64,000 bases of DNA from Vibrio ziniensis (GTDB lineage Bacteria > Pseudomonadota > Gammaproteobacteria > Enterobacterales > Vibrionaceae): contig NZ_CP049331.1 in NCBI RefSeq assembly GCF_011064285.1, positions 2,356,001-2,420,000 on the forward strand, read 5' to 3'. A program made the translations under genes and the position numbers. Positions 18,387 to 27,135 of the stretch are shown in pieces. How positions within the stretch are numbered: position 1 is the stretch's first letter; each line of letters starts with the position of its first letter. Below the pieces are notes generated by a model that saw only the letters and a program-made list of their open reading frames with translations, made no database searches and was not told where the DNA came from.

Positions 18387-19472
18387 TTAGATAATGATCA
18401 GTTGACCTTCGATAGCACCTGCTTGCTTAAGTGCTTGCAGAATTGCCATCAAATCTGAAGGGGCTGCGCCAACTTCATTTACCGCACGAACGAGTTCATC
18501 GAGAGTAACCCCAGGCTCAAGTTTAAACATTTTGCCCTGTTTCTCTTCTACTTGAATCGTAGAGTCTGGAACAACGACAGTTTGACCACCAGAGAATGAA
18601 TTTGGCTGGCTCACATTCAAGTTCTCTTTAATCGCTACCGTCATACCGCCATGAGTGACAGCTGCCGGTTTAAGGCGAACATGTTGACCAACAACAATAG
18701 TACCTGTACGAGAGTTAACAATAATTTTCGCTGAGCCATCAGCAGGATTGAATTCTAGATTTTCAATTGCAGAGAGAAACGCCACACGTTGGCTAACATC
18801 ACGCGGGGCGCGAACGCGAACTGAGGCAGCGTCAACGGCAGAGGCCATTTGTGGGCCTAGAAAATCATTAACTGCATCAGCCATGCGCTGTGCTGTTGTA
18901 AAGTCTGACTGAACCAAGTTAAAAGTAATGAAGTCACCACGCCCAAATGGAGTAGGTACTTCACGTTCAACAATTGCACCGCCAGAAATCATACCAACAA
19001 CTGGGTTGTTACCGACTATTTTTGAGCCATCAGCACCAGATGCACTGAAACCACTCACTACAAGATTGCCTTGTGCTACCGCGTAAACTTGCCCATCTAA
19101 GCCTTTCAAAAAAGTTTGCATAAGAGTACCACCACGTAAACTCTTAGCAGAGCCTACCGATGAAACAGTAATATCAACGGTCTGACCCTGTTTTGAAAAT
19201 GCCGGCAAATCTGCCGTGACAATAACAGCGGCAACGTTTTTAGTTTTAGGCTTTGTGCCAGGAGGCAATTGAATGCCGAAGTTTTGCAACATGGCATTAA
19301 AGCTTTGGTCGGTAAATGGCGTTGACTCTCCAGTCCCAGGCAAACCAGTGACCAAACCGTAGCCCACCAATTGGTTACTACGCACACCTGCTACTTGAGC
19401 GACATCTTTAATGCGAGCAGCATTAGCGCTTGCGGTCACTAGCATCATCAATAACAAAGTGAGTTTTTTCAT
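18387..19472 (-). CDS. flgI: Flagellar P-ring protein FlgI
   Basis: Subunit of the periplasmic P ring, the bushing around the rod in the peptidoglycan layer. It has a Sec signal peptide (cleavage after SANA, about residue 18) and the mature start [20 protein letters not shown] characteristic of FlgI, then [10 protein letters not shown]. Length 361 is normal. It lies 114 bases after flgH, an unusually large gap in this operon that contains a terminator-like hairpin, and 10 bases before flgJ. Confidence 0.96.
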   Translation of the reverse strand: MKKLTLLLMMLVTASANAARIKDVAQVAGVRSNQLVGYGLVTGLPGTGESTPFTDQSFNAMLQNFGIQLPPGTKPKTKNVAAVIVTADLPAFSKQGQTVDITVSSVGSAKSLRGGTLMQTFLKGLDGQVYAVAQGNLVVSGFSASGADGSKIVGNNPVVGMISGGAIVEREVPTPFGRGDFITFNLVQSDFTTAQRMADAVNDFLGPQMASAVDAASVRVRAPRDVSQRVAFLSAIENLEFNPADGSAKIIVNSRTGTIVVGQHVRLKPAAVTHGGMTVAIKENLNVSQPNSFSGGQTVVVPDSTIQVEEKQGKMFKLEPGVTLDELVRAVNEVGAAPSDLMAILQALKQAGAIEGQLIII

Positions 19473-19512
19473 AGTGGGTTACCGTTAATTATTTGGTCTG
19501 CCGACCTGAATT

Positions 19513-19542
19513 CAAAAACAAATGAGGCCAATTAGGCCTCAT
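19513..19542 (-). terminator. Terminator-like hairpin between flgH and flgI
   Basis: On the minus strand the perfect stem ATGAGGCC/GGCCTCAT (19542-19535 with 19529-19522), 5-base loop, then TTGTTTTTG. It lies inside the flgFGHIJ unit, so it would be a partial terminator or an RNA-processing boundary. Confidence 0.6.
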
Positions 19543-19587
19543 CGATATCAACTTAATTCTGTCAATTCTTCGACTGTGAAACTTAAT

Positions 19588-20370
19588 CTACAAAGAGACA
19601 TTAAAAAATCGTGCCAAGAATCCAGGTTCTTGCATATCTTGGTTAGTTCCAGTCCCGGAATATTGAATTCGAGCGTTAGAAATGCGATTTGAAGCAATGG
19701 TGTTATCAAAATCAATGTCGTCTGGACGAATTGTGCCGCTCAAGCGAATGTACTCATCACCTGTATTTAAGGTTAGCCATTTTTCGCCACGAATCACTAG
19801 GTTGCCATTAGCCAACACTTCAATCACTTCCACCGTGATGGAACCTGAAATACTGTTGCTCTGGTTAGCTTCTGCACTGCCACTGAATTTGTTGTCATTC
19901 TTCAACGCATAGGAAAAGTCGTAATCACCTACGGTGAGATTTTTCCCACCAACGGCAAGCGGGTCCATCGTTGCATCGTTCGATTTTGTCAAATCTGCAT
20001 CAGCACTTTTTGCTGCTTTGGTTTTTTCATCCAAAGTAACAGTGATAATGTCACCAATACCACGTGGTTTAGAATCATCATAAAGGCTATTGGCATGCGC
20101 TAAATTAAACAGTGAGCCTGTCTCTGCCGCATAATGTTCGGGTTTTGCTTTTGGATAAATTGGTGCCCATGCAGGATCACCAGAAACCGGATCAGTACGT
20201 TTACGTAGTGTGTCGACAACACCTGAATCACTTTCAACCGATTTATCACCTTCTACCGCGTCCACAACCGTTGTACCTGCAGTCATATCTGACGTTTCAA
20301 TCTGCTCAGGTAATAACCCACAACCCGATACGGTTAAGACAAACACTAGGCTAAGTAAACGTTTCATCAT
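19588..20370 (-). CDS. flgH: Flagellar L-ring lipoprotein FlgH
   Basis: Outer-membrane lipoprotein that forms the L ring around the rod. The signal peptide ends in a TVSGC lipobox, and the mature protein has the FlgH segments [20 protein letters not shown] followed by [19 protein letters not shown], and [20 protein letters not shown]. About 260 residues. Three starts are possible in tandem (GTG-ATG-ATG at 20373, 20370 and 20367); AGAG lies six bases before the middle one. It follows flgG by 31 bases. Confidence 0.94.
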   Translation of the reverse strand: MMKRLLSLVFVLTVSGCGLLPEQIETSDMTAGTTVVDAVEGDKSVESDSGVVDTLRKRTDPVSGDPAWAPIYPKAKPEHYAAETGSLFNLAHANSLYDDSKPRGIGDIITVTLDEKTKAAKSADADLTKSNDATMDPLAVGGKNLTVGDYDFSYALKNDNKFSGSAEANQSNSISGSITVEVIEVLANGNLVIRGEKWLTLNTGDEYIRLSGTIRPDDIDFDNTIASNRISNARIQYSGTGTNQDMQEPGFLARFFNVSL

Positions 20371-20401
20371 CACAATCTCTCAATCACTTTATGAGCCAAC
20401 A

Positions 20402-21190
20402 TTAAAGCTGTTGGTTCGCATAGCTCATCATTTTATCTACCGCAGAGATCACTTTTGAGTTCATCTCATAGACACGTTGAGCTTCAATCATATTCACAAG
20501 CTCTTCTGTTACGTTTACGTTTGAGCTTTCGAGCATAGATTGACGGATACTGCCTAAGCCGTCTAAACCAGGAACACCTTCTTGAGGGTCACCACTTGCC
20601 CCTGTTGGCAAATATAGGTTCTGACCAATAGGCTCTAAACCACCTGGGTTGATAAAATCTACCGTTGTGATCTGCCCCAAGACTTGGTTATCTTGCTGAC
20701 CACGAATACGTGCAGATACTTCACCATCGTTACCGATAGTGATCGAAATAGCATCTTGAGGAACCACAATTTCAGGGTCAAGAGCATAACCAGCACCTGA
20801 AGTCACAATCACACCTTCATCGTTCAGAGTGAACTGACCATTTCTCGAGTAACCGATGTTGCCGTCCGGCATCAGGATTTGGAAAAAACCATCCCCTTCG
20901 ATCATCATGTCGAGGCTGTTGGTTGTGGTTTGTGCGTTACCGTTAGTGTGTACTTTTTGAGTTGCCACGACTTTAGAACCCGCACCTAACATCAAACCGC
21001 TTGGTAGTTCCGTATTTTGAGAGGACTGACCGCCTGGCTGATTAATATTTTGGTAGAACAAATCTTCAAACACGGCACGGCTTTTTTTGAAACCAACCGT
21101 CGAGGCGTTCGCTAAGTTGTTCGAGATCGTCGCAATATTGGTTTGCTGCGCGTCGAGGCCTGTTTTACTTACCCATAATGCCGGCTGCAT
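20402..21190 (-). CDS. flgG: Flagellar distal-rod protein FlgG
   Basis: Main subunit of the distal rod, exported across the inner membrane and assembled in the periplasm. The 262 residues have the rod-family N-terminus (LWVSKTGLDAQQTNIATISN then NLANASTVGFKKSR), the EGDGFFQILMPDG strand near residue 98, and the C-terminal helix ESSNVNVTEELVNMIEAQRV. It sits between flgF (20 bases upstream) and flgH. Confidence 0.97.
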   Translation of the reverse strand: MQPALWVSKTGLDAQQTNIATISNNLANASTVGFKKSRAVFEDLFYQNINQPGGQSSQNTELPSGLMLGAGSKVVATQKVHTNGNAQTTTNSLDMMIEGDGFFQILMPDGNIGYSRNGQFTLNDEGVIVTSGAGYALDPEIVVPQDAISITIGNDGEVSARIRGQQDNQVLGQITTVDFINPGGLEPIGQNLYLPTGASGDPQEGVPGLDGLGSIRQSMLESSNVNVTEELVNMIEAQRVYEMNSKVISAVDKMMSYANQQL

Positions 21191-21210
21191 ACTAATTTCC
21201 TTTCAATTGG

Positions 21211-21960
21211 TTAGCTCATACGAAGCAGAGAGTCGGACGATTTGTCCATGTCTTCTGCCGTGCTCATCATTTTGACTTGCATTTCAAACTGACGCTGTAA
21301 CTCGATTAGGCTGGTCATTTCACCGACCGCATTGACGTTACTGCCTTCTAAGGCTCTGGTCAGAATTTTCACATTGGCATCTGCGTCGTATGCCGCGTTG
21401 GGATCTTTCGCGCGGAAAAGACCGTTAACATCTTTGTATAAATCTTGGTTGCTTGGACGAACAAGTTTGATGCGATCAACTATTTCCATTGCGTCAGCTG
21501 GAGCGCCTTGTGGACGAACAGAAATCGTACCGTCATTACCGATTTCAACTTTTGCCACAGGCACTGGCAAAGTGATCGGAGCCCCCCCTTCACCCAGTAC
21601 TAAGTGACCATTACCGTTTAGCAAAAGACCAGTTTGATCGATCTGCAAGTTACCGTTACGAGTTAGGCCTTCAGCGCCAGTTTTATCTTGAACGGCAATC
21701 CAGCCATCACCTTGAATAGTTACATCCAAATCACGTCCCGTTGTGATCACGCTACCTTGTTGGAAGTTATTTCCAGGGCGCTCAGTCATACTGAACACGC
21801 GACTAGGCAGACCATCACCGTATGCTTGCATCGAACGAGCTTGAGCTAAGTCAGCACGAAAACCTGTTGTGCTTACGTTGGCCAAGTTGTTCGCTCTTAG
21901 CTGCATAGCTTGCATATTTTGCTTTGCGCCACTCATGGCGAGAAACAATGCACGGTCCAT
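21211..21960 (-). CDS. flgF: Flagellar proximal-rod protein FlgF
   Basis: Proximal rod subunit. N-terminal motif MDRALFLAMSGAKQNMQAMQ with LRANNLANVSTTGFRAD, central IQGDGWIAVQDKTGAEGLTR and C-terminal EGSNVNAVGEMTSLIELQRQ are typical. I chose the ATG at 21960 because GGAG lies six bases upstream and family members begin MDRALF; a TTG at 21972 would overlap that ribosome binding site. The result is 249 residues. It begins a flgFGHIJ unit with its own sigma-54-type promoter. Confidence 0.95.
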   Translation of the reverse strand: MDRALFLAMSGAKQNMQAMQLRANNLANVSTTGFRADLAQARSMQAYGDGLPSRVFSMTERPGNNFQQGSVITTGRDLDVTIQGDGWIAVQDKTGAEGLTRNGNLQIDQTGLLLNGNGHLVLGEGGAPITLPVPVAKVEIGNDGTISVRPQGAPADAMEIVDRIKLVRPSNQDLYKDVNGLFRAKDPNAAYDADANVKILTRALEGSNVNAVGEMTSLIELQRQFEMQVKMMSTAEDMDKSSDSLLRMS

Positions 21961-21995
21961 AATTTGCTCCAAAATTCATCAGTTACCATGAATAA

Positions 21996-22011
21996 AGCAA
22001 TAGATGTGCCA
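21996..22011 (-). promoter_or_regulatory. Sigma-54 promoter of flgFGHIJ
   Basis: On the minus strand TGGCACA (22011-22005), four bases, TTGCT, with GG and GC ten bases apart as required. It lies 35 bases before flgF. Confidence 0.88.
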
Positions 22012-22102
22012 AGTTTTATTTTATTTATATAACAGAAGGTTAGATTGAATAGAATAGCTACTTTGAGGAGGGTTGCCGCGGCAATGTGGCAAACTGGCAA
22101 TC

Positions 22103-22134
22103 CTATCAAGCCAGCGTTGCCGCTGGCTTGATAG
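22103..22134 (-). terminator. Hairpin after flgE
   Basis: On the minus strand a perfect 14-pair stem with a GCAA tetraloop (22134-22121 with 22116-22103), 8 bases after the flgE stop. No T run follows, so it may stop transcription only partly or protect the flgBCDE mRNA end. Confidence 0.6.
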
Positions 22135-22142
22135 ACCAGATG

Positions 22143-23447
22143 TTATCGAATCTGCAGGATGTTTTGTTGAAGCTGGTTATGAACTTCTAGCGCACGAGAG
22201 TTTGCTTGGAAGTTACGTTGAGCTGAGATCAAATCTACTAACTCTTGAGTCATATCAATGTTGGACTGCTCTAAGGTACCGTTGTTAATCGAACCGAATG
22301 AACCCTTATTGGATTCGCCCCAGATCTTACCGCCAGATAGCTGAGTAGCATCCCATTGAGTACCACCTTTTTTATCTAAGCCTTGTTCGTTTGCAACACG
22401 TACTAACGCAACGCGACCTAAAGTGATATTTTCGCCGTTCGAGTAAGTACCTAGAACACTACCGTTTTCATCAAAGTCAATTTTGGTTAGGAACCCTGTT
22501 GTAGCGCCATCTTCATCAAACTTAGTCAGTTCAAATGGTGCCGCAAACTGAGTTGCCGAATCTAAACCAAATGCGATTGTTTGGTTTACATCAGCACCAT
22601 TCAAGTTCAGTGGATTCGCTCCAGAACCTAATGGATCCGACACAATTGGCTGGCCATTGTTAAGGCTTGCTAGTGTGCCATCATTATTAAACTTCATGGT
22701 ATGTCCTACATGACCTGAAGGTGTAGTCGCATCACCACCCGTGATATTCAAAGGCTTTTCACCTTCTTTATCTGTCATGGTGTAATAAGTTTGCCACGTA
22801 TTAGGCTGAGTTTGATCCTTCAGATAATACGTAGTCATCTTATATGACTGACCCATTGAGTCATAAACAGTCGACGACGTTGAACGGTTAAATGTCTCCG
22901 GATCGTTGTAATCGAACAACGTAGGATCCTTTAAATCACCGTTTGCAGGTAAGTTAACACCTACTTCTACGTTCGCCGTCTGTTTTGGTTTACCGAACTC
23001 TGCTGGAATGTTTAGTGGCTGTGGTTCGTAAGAAAGCACATCACCTGTATCAGGGTTTACCTGGTAACCAAGTAAAAACTCATCATTCGACGTCACCATG
23101 TAATTGTCTTTGTTCAGGTGGAAAGCACCGTTACGAGTCAATTCATTTTGCTGTGGAATGAGACGCTCTTTTGATACCGCAAAAAAGCCTGTGCCCGAAA
23201 TGCGTAAATCCATCGGGTTGTTAGTATAAATACTTGAACCCTCGTGGAATTGCTGAGCGACTTTATTTGCTTGAACACCACCACCAGGAGTAGTTTTCGC
23301 ATTGGTAAACAAAGAGCTTGAGTAAACATCACCAAACTCCGCACGAGACTCTTTAAAGCCGAACGTGTTTGCGTTAGCAATGTTATTACTGGTTGTGTTC
23401 AGGTCTAACTGAGCTGCAGATAAACCACTAAGTGATACGTATGACAT
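22143..23447 (-). CDS. flgE: Flagellar hook protein FlgE
   Basis: Subunit of the universal joint between rod and filament. The 434 residues begin MSYVSLSGLSAAQLDLNTTS then NNIANANTFGFKESRAEFGD, contain RISGTGFFAVSKE near residue 80, and end in QSNIDMTQELVDLISAQRNF and NSRALEVHNQLQQNILQIR, the conserved hook termini. AGGAGAA precedes the ATG. It is last in flgBCDE, 34 bases after flgD, and is followed by a strong hairpin and then the flgF promoter. Confidence 0.97.
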   Translation of the reverse strand: MSYVSLSGLSAAQLDLNTTSNNIANANTFGFKESRAEFGDVYSSSLFTNAKTTPGGGVQANKVAQQFHEGSSIYTNNPMDLRISGTGFFAVSKERLIPQQNELTRNGAFHLNKDNYMVTSNDEFLLGYQVNPDTGDVLSYEPQPLNIPAEFGKPKQTANVEVGVNLPANGDLKDPTLFDYNDPETFNRSTSSTVYDSMGQSYKMTTYYLKDQTQPNTWQTYYTMTDKEGEKPLNITGGDATTPSGHVGHTMKFNNDGTLASLNNGQPIVSDPLGSGANPLNLNGADVNQTIAFGLDSATQFAAPFELTKFDEDGATTGFLTKIDFDENGSVLGTYSNGENITLGRVALVRVANEQGLDKKGGTQWDATQLSGGKIWGESNKGSFGSINNGTLEQSNIDMTQELVDLISAQRNFQANSRALEVHNQLQQNILQIR

Positions 23448-23481
23448 TCCAAATTCTCCTACCTAGCTTGCATTACTATGA

Positions 23482-24189
23482 CTATGCTTTGCCAACTTCT
23501 AGTACTTCAGCAAGTCGAACTGGTGAGGTAAATCCAGCTAGATTGAGTAGTACGTTACCATCGCCTTTACCAAGCAGAACACTATTCACATTGGCGTATG
23601 TAGATACACCAAATTCTGTGTTTGTCCCGTCAAGTAGACCAGCCGCTTTCACTTTGTATTTGCCGGCCGGCAATGGATTACCGTTTTGATCTTTTCCATC
23701 CCATTCGACACGGTTATCACCGGCCGGTTTCGCCCCTACATCCATAGTACGGACTAGCTGTCCCAACTCATCTTCGATACGAACAAATAAGTTGCTTACT
23801 GAACTTGGAAGCTTCACCATTGCCGCCATGCCTGCATCATCTTTCTTCACGCCCGCAGCCCCCGGCACTAGTACATCACGACCTACTAGTGACGATGCCT
23901 GTAAAGCTTGATTCGATGTCATTGCCGAGTTCAAACTCTCAAACTGAGTGTTCATCTTGCCAATACCATCAACCGTCGCAAAAGATGCCATTTGCGCAAT
24001 CATCTGATCATTGCTGACCGGCTTGAAAGGATCTTGCTGAGAAAGTTGCTTCGTGAGCAGGGAAAGAAAATCTTCTTGCTTAAGATCTTGTTTACCTGTG
24101 TTCTCACTCGTTTTCTTCTGCTCTTGAAGAGCCTTCAGCTGGTCAACATAGGACAAGCCGCTTTGACCAATGTTATTGATTCCGGCCAT
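23482..24189 (-). CDS. flgD: Flagellar hook assembly scaffold FlgD
   Basis: Hook cap that directs FlgE polymerisation and is later discarded. The 235 residues contain the FlgD N-terminal segment QEDFLSLLTKQLSQQDPFKP followed by VSNDQMIAQMASFATVDGI, and the C-terminal FLIG-type Ig-like domain with VEWDGKDQNGNPLPAGKYKV. It follows flgC by 17 bases. Confidence 0.95.
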   Translation of the reverse strand: MAGINNIGQSGLSYVDQLKALQEQKKTSENTGKQDLKQEDFLSLLTKQLSQQDPFKPVSNDQMIAQMASFATVDGIGKMNTQFESLNSAMTSNQALQASSLVGRDVLVPGAAGVKKDDAGMAAMVKLPSSVSNLFVRIEDELGQLVRTMDVGAKPAGDNRVEWDGKDQNGNPLPAGKYKVKAAGLLDGTNTEFGVSTYANVNSVLLGKGDGNVLLNLAGFTSPVRLAEVLEVGKA

Positions 24190-24206
24190 ACGCTAACTCC
24201 TTATCC

Positions 24207-24623
24207 TTATTGACCCATCTGCAGCGTACGCAGCAGCATTTGTTTACTTGCATCTGCAACTTGAACGTTCGTTTGATATGAACGTGATGCAGAAATCATA
24301 TTAGCCATTTCTTCCATTACATTGACGTTAGGCTTGTAGATATAGCCTTCGTCGTTTGCAAGTGGGTGATCTGGGTTAAACTCCGCAGTAAGCGGTTTAT
24401 CACTTTCCACAATACCTAACACTTTCACTGGCACGTTTGGGTCGCGGTTATAACGTGCTTTGCTTAACTCAGCCCCGAACACTGCATGACGCGCTTTGTA
24501 AGTATCTTTAGCGGAGCTACTGATACTGTCTGCGTTAGCAAGGTTACTTGAGGTGGTATTTAGACGTACAGACTCAGCACTCATCGCAGAACCTGTCACA
24601 TTGAACACATTAAATAAGCTCAT
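24207..24623 (-). CDS. flgC: Flagellar basal-body rod protein FlgC
   Basis: Proximal rod subunit of 138 residues. N-terminal motif MSLFNVFNVTGSAMSAESVR then LNTTSSNLANADS, and C-terminal NVMEEMANMISASRSYQTNV are conserved in the family, with the YKARHAVF segment in between. It starts 5 bases after the flgB stop. Confidence 0.96.
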   Translation of the reverse strand: MSLFNVFNVTGSAMSAESVRLNTTSSNLANADSISSSAKDTYKARHAVFGAELSKARYNRDPNVPVKVLGIVESDKPLTAEFNPDHPLANDEGYIYKPNVNVMEEMANMISASRSYQTNVQVADASKQMLLRTLQMGQ

Positions 24624-24628
24624 CTAAA

Positions 24629-25024
24629 TTACTCCCCTTTAATTGCTTTCGTTAAGTTCTTGAATTTACTTCCTAAGAAGTCTAGTGATGCTTGGTGGCG
24701 AATCTGGTTTTGCATAAACAAGTTACGCTCTAAATCCACATCCACCGTGTTACCATCACCGGTGTCAGGTTGAGTTGGAACGCGGTAAAGCGTTTCCCCT
24801 GTCACTGTCGTAGAGGCAGGAATATGCCGACCATCCGTACGGCTAAGACCAATGCTTGCCCCCGAACTTGCCGCCTGCAAAGCCTTTTGGAAGTCCATCC
24901 CTTTTGCCTTGTACCCAGGTGTATTCGCTTGTGCAATGTTGGTAGAGATAACCTCTGCATTGCGTTCACGAACACCCACCGTGTGCTGGTGTATGCCGAG
25001 TGCGTTGTTAAAAGAGATAGCCAT
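24629..25024 (-). CDS. flgB: Flagellar basal-body rod protein FlgB
   Basis: Most proximal rod protein. The 131 residues include the motif NAEVISTNIAQANTPGYKAK near residue 22 and a C-terminal helix with MQNQIRHQASLDFLGSKFKN. It is first in the flgBCDE unit, 45 bases downstream of a sigma-54-type promoter. Confidence 0.95.
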   Translation of the reverse strand: MAISFNNALGIHQHTVGVRERNAEVISTNIAQANTPGYKAKGMDFQKALQAASSGASIGLSRTDGRHIPASTTVTGETLYRVPTQPDTGDGNTVDVDLERNLFMQNQIRHQASLDFLGSKFKNLTKAIKGE

Positions 25025-25068
25025 ACTTTGCCTCTTAGATAAGAACTGACCGTTAGTAATAGATTAAA

Positions 25069-25084
25069 AGCAATTAGCGTACCA
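25069..25084 (-). promoter_or_regulatory. Sigma-54 promoter of flgBCDE
   Basis: On the minus strand TGGTACG (25084-25078), four bases, TTGCT. Only one base of the -24 element differs from consensus. It lies 45 bases before flgB. Confidence 0.9.
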
Positions 25085-25230
25085 ACTTTTAAAAACGCCA
25101 ATTCACAATCAATCTTTTCTTGTATTGCAGTATAGAGTTAGCAAAAAGCACGCCGCTTTCAACGATAACAAATACCTAAATTATGAGATTTGGAATGGAT
25201 ATCTTTAGGTATAGAACAGAGACACAGAAA

Positions 25231-25263
25231 GGAAAGAAAAAGCCCAACACTTGGCTGGGCTTT
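25231..25263 (-). terminator. Terminator of cheV-cheR
   Basis: On the minus strand a stem AAAGCCCA/TGGGCTTT (25263-25256 with 25246-25239) continues into TTCTTTCC. It begins 28 bases after the cheR stop, so cheVR does not read freely into flgB. Confidence 0.82.
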
Positions 25264-25290
25264 AGAAAGACATAGATTAGAGCTAATAAC

Positions 25291-26118
25291 TTATTTGAGC
25301 TTATAAATAATGCCCGGATTACAGCGAACCATCTCAAACTTATCCGTTAGACCCGTGAGAGACTCAGAAGCGCCTAATAGCAGATACCCACCTGGGTTTA
25401 AATTATTTGCCATCTGGTTCAATACTTTTGCTTTCATCTCTGGAGAAAAGTAAATCAACACATTTCGGCAAAAAATGATGTCAAACTTACCCAGCAACGC
25501 ATAGCTTTCCATTAAGTTTTGCGGACGGAAGTTCACCAAACGCTTTAAACTATCTTTCACTTTCATACGCCCATCGCCAGCATCCTCAAAGAATGCTCGG
25601 CGACGTTCAAGAGATAAACCACGCCCTAAAGCGAGGCTGTCATAAACTCCAGCACGACACATATCCAACATGCTTGCGGAGATATCGGTTGCAGTAATTG
25701 ATACGCTTGGAAGCAATCCAGGGCGACGCTGCTGAGTTTCCAAAATGGTCATTGCCATTGAATATGGCTCTTGACCAGACGAACTCGCCGCTGACCAAAT
25801 TTTAATAGGGCGTTTTTTTGCCGCCATTTCTGGCAACAAACGCTCAGCAAGCACAGTGAACGGATACGTATCACGAAACCAGAGGGTTTCGTTGGTTGTC
25901 ATCGCATCAACGGCTGCCACACGCAAATCACGATTTCTGCCTGTTACCACATCACGTAACAGCTCAGATAAACTAGCCAACTTATATTTAGTCACAAGTG
26001 GACTAAGACGACTTCTTACCAAGTACTGTTTGCTGTCACCTAATACGATTCCGCATTGAGATTCCAGAAACCGGCAAAAGTCGCGATATTCTTGATCGCT
26101 TATAGTAATAGCAGTCAT
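25291..26118 (-). CDS. cheR: Chemotaxis protein methyltransferase CheR
   Basis: Methylates glutamates on chemoreceptor signalling helices with S-adenosylmethionine, in the cytoplasm. The 275 residues have an N-terminal helical domain, the TTNETLWFRDTYPF motif near residue 83, the SAM-binding KIWSAASSSGQEPYSMAM segment near residue 105 and FDIIFCRNVLIYFSPEMKAK near residue 215. It follows cheV by 10 bases. In Vibrio the other che genes lie in a separate flagellar region. Confidence 0.95.
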   Translation of the reverse strand: MTAITISDQEYRDFCRFLESQCGIVLGDSKQYLVRSRLSPLVTKYKLASLSELLRDVVTGRNRDLRVAAVDAMTTNETLWFRDTYPFTVLAERLLPEMAAKKRPIKIWSAASSSGQEPYSMAMTILETQQRRPGLLPSVSITATDISASMLDMCRAGVYDSLALGRGLSLERRRAFFEDAGDGRMKVKDSLKRLVNFRPQNLMESYALLGKFDIIFCRNVLIYFSPEMKAKVLNQMANNLNPGGYLLLGASESLTGLTDKFEMVRCNPGIIYKLK

Positions 26119-26128
26119 TAATTTCTCT

Positions 26129-27055
26129 TTATTTTACTAGCGCAGCTTTAACCGCATTACCAAGCTCATCTGGGTTGAACTTAGCAATAAACGAATTCGC
26201 GCCGACTCGTTCAACCATAGCTTGGTTAAATACCCCACTCAATGATGAGTGCAGTATAACGTAGAGATCTTTTAATTCATTATGCCGACGAATTTCTGCC
26301 GTTAGAGTATAGCCGTCCATTTCTGGCATCTCGATATCTGAGATAACCAAAGAAATTTGATCGTAAATACTGCCTTCTTTTGCCATCTCTAACAGCTTTT
26401 GATAAGCATCTTTACCATCTTTGGTTAGAATACATTCAAATCCAATCGACTCAATTGCTCGTTGAACCTGTTTACGCGCAACAGTTGAATCGTCAGCAAT
26501 CAGAATACGACGAACAATCGGCTTTTCTTGTTCAGCTTCAGCAATGTCCTGACCAATACTAGCATCCATTGACTCATCAACTGGTGCGATTTCTGCAAGG
26601 ATTTTTTCTACATCGAGAATTTCAACCAATTCGTTATCAATATTGGTTACAGCTGTCAGGTAGCTTGCTTTACCAGCACCTTCTGGCGGTGGAAGAATGG
26701 CTTCCCAGTGCATATTGATGATACGTTCAACAGAACTAACTAAGAATGCTTGTGTGGTACGGTTAAATTCTGCAATGACAACAAAACTTTTTTGAACATC
26801 TTGAGTCGGACGCCCACCAATAGCCAAACTAAGGTCAATAACCGAAAGAGTTTGGCCACGGATATGAGCCACACCTTTGACCAAGTGATGAAGATTTGGC
26901 ATAGCCGTCAATTTAGGACATTGTAGGACTTCTTTGACTTTAAAAACGTTAATGCCATAACGTTGGCGTCCATTAAGACGGAAAGTCAGTAATTCTAGTC
27001 GGTTTTGACCAACAAGTTGCGTACGCTGATTCACAGAATCAAGAATACCCGTCAT
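26129..27055 (-). CDS. cheV: Chemotaxis coupling protein CheV
   Basis: Couples receptors to CheA through an N-terminal CheW-like domain and carries a C-terminal receiver domain that can be phosphorylated. Seen: the CheW part from about residue 20 to 165 (GINVFKVKEVLQCPKLTAMP, GVAHIRGQTLSVIDLSLAIG) and the receiver with the acidic pair near residue 190 (ILIADDSTVARKQV), the phospho-acceptor in LVISDIEMPEMDGYTLT and a conserved lysine near the end (SFIAKFNPDEL). Start at the ATG 27055 has GGAG eight bases upstream; a GTG at 27061 has none. About 308 residues. Confidence 0.94.
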   Translation of the reverse strand: MTGILDSVNQRTQLVGQNRLELLTFRLNGRQRYGINVFKVKEVLQCPKLTAMPNLHHLVKGVAHIRGQTLSVIDLSLAIGGRPTQDVQKSFVVIAEFNRTTQAFLVSSVERIINMHWEAILPPPEGAGKASYLTAVTNIDNELVEILDVEKILAEIAPVDESMDASIGQDIAEAEQEKPIVRRILIADDSTVARKQVQRAIESIGFECILTKDGKDAYQKLLEMAKEGSIYDQISLVISDIEMPEMDGYTLTAEIRRHNELKDLYVILHSSLSGVFNQAMVERVGANSFIAKFNPDELGNAVKAALVK

Positions 27056-27135
27056 AAGCACATCTCCATCTGAAACTAATGTTCATAAAAAGTGATAGTC
27101 TACTACAAGCTATAAAGAAACGAGAGACACGAACA

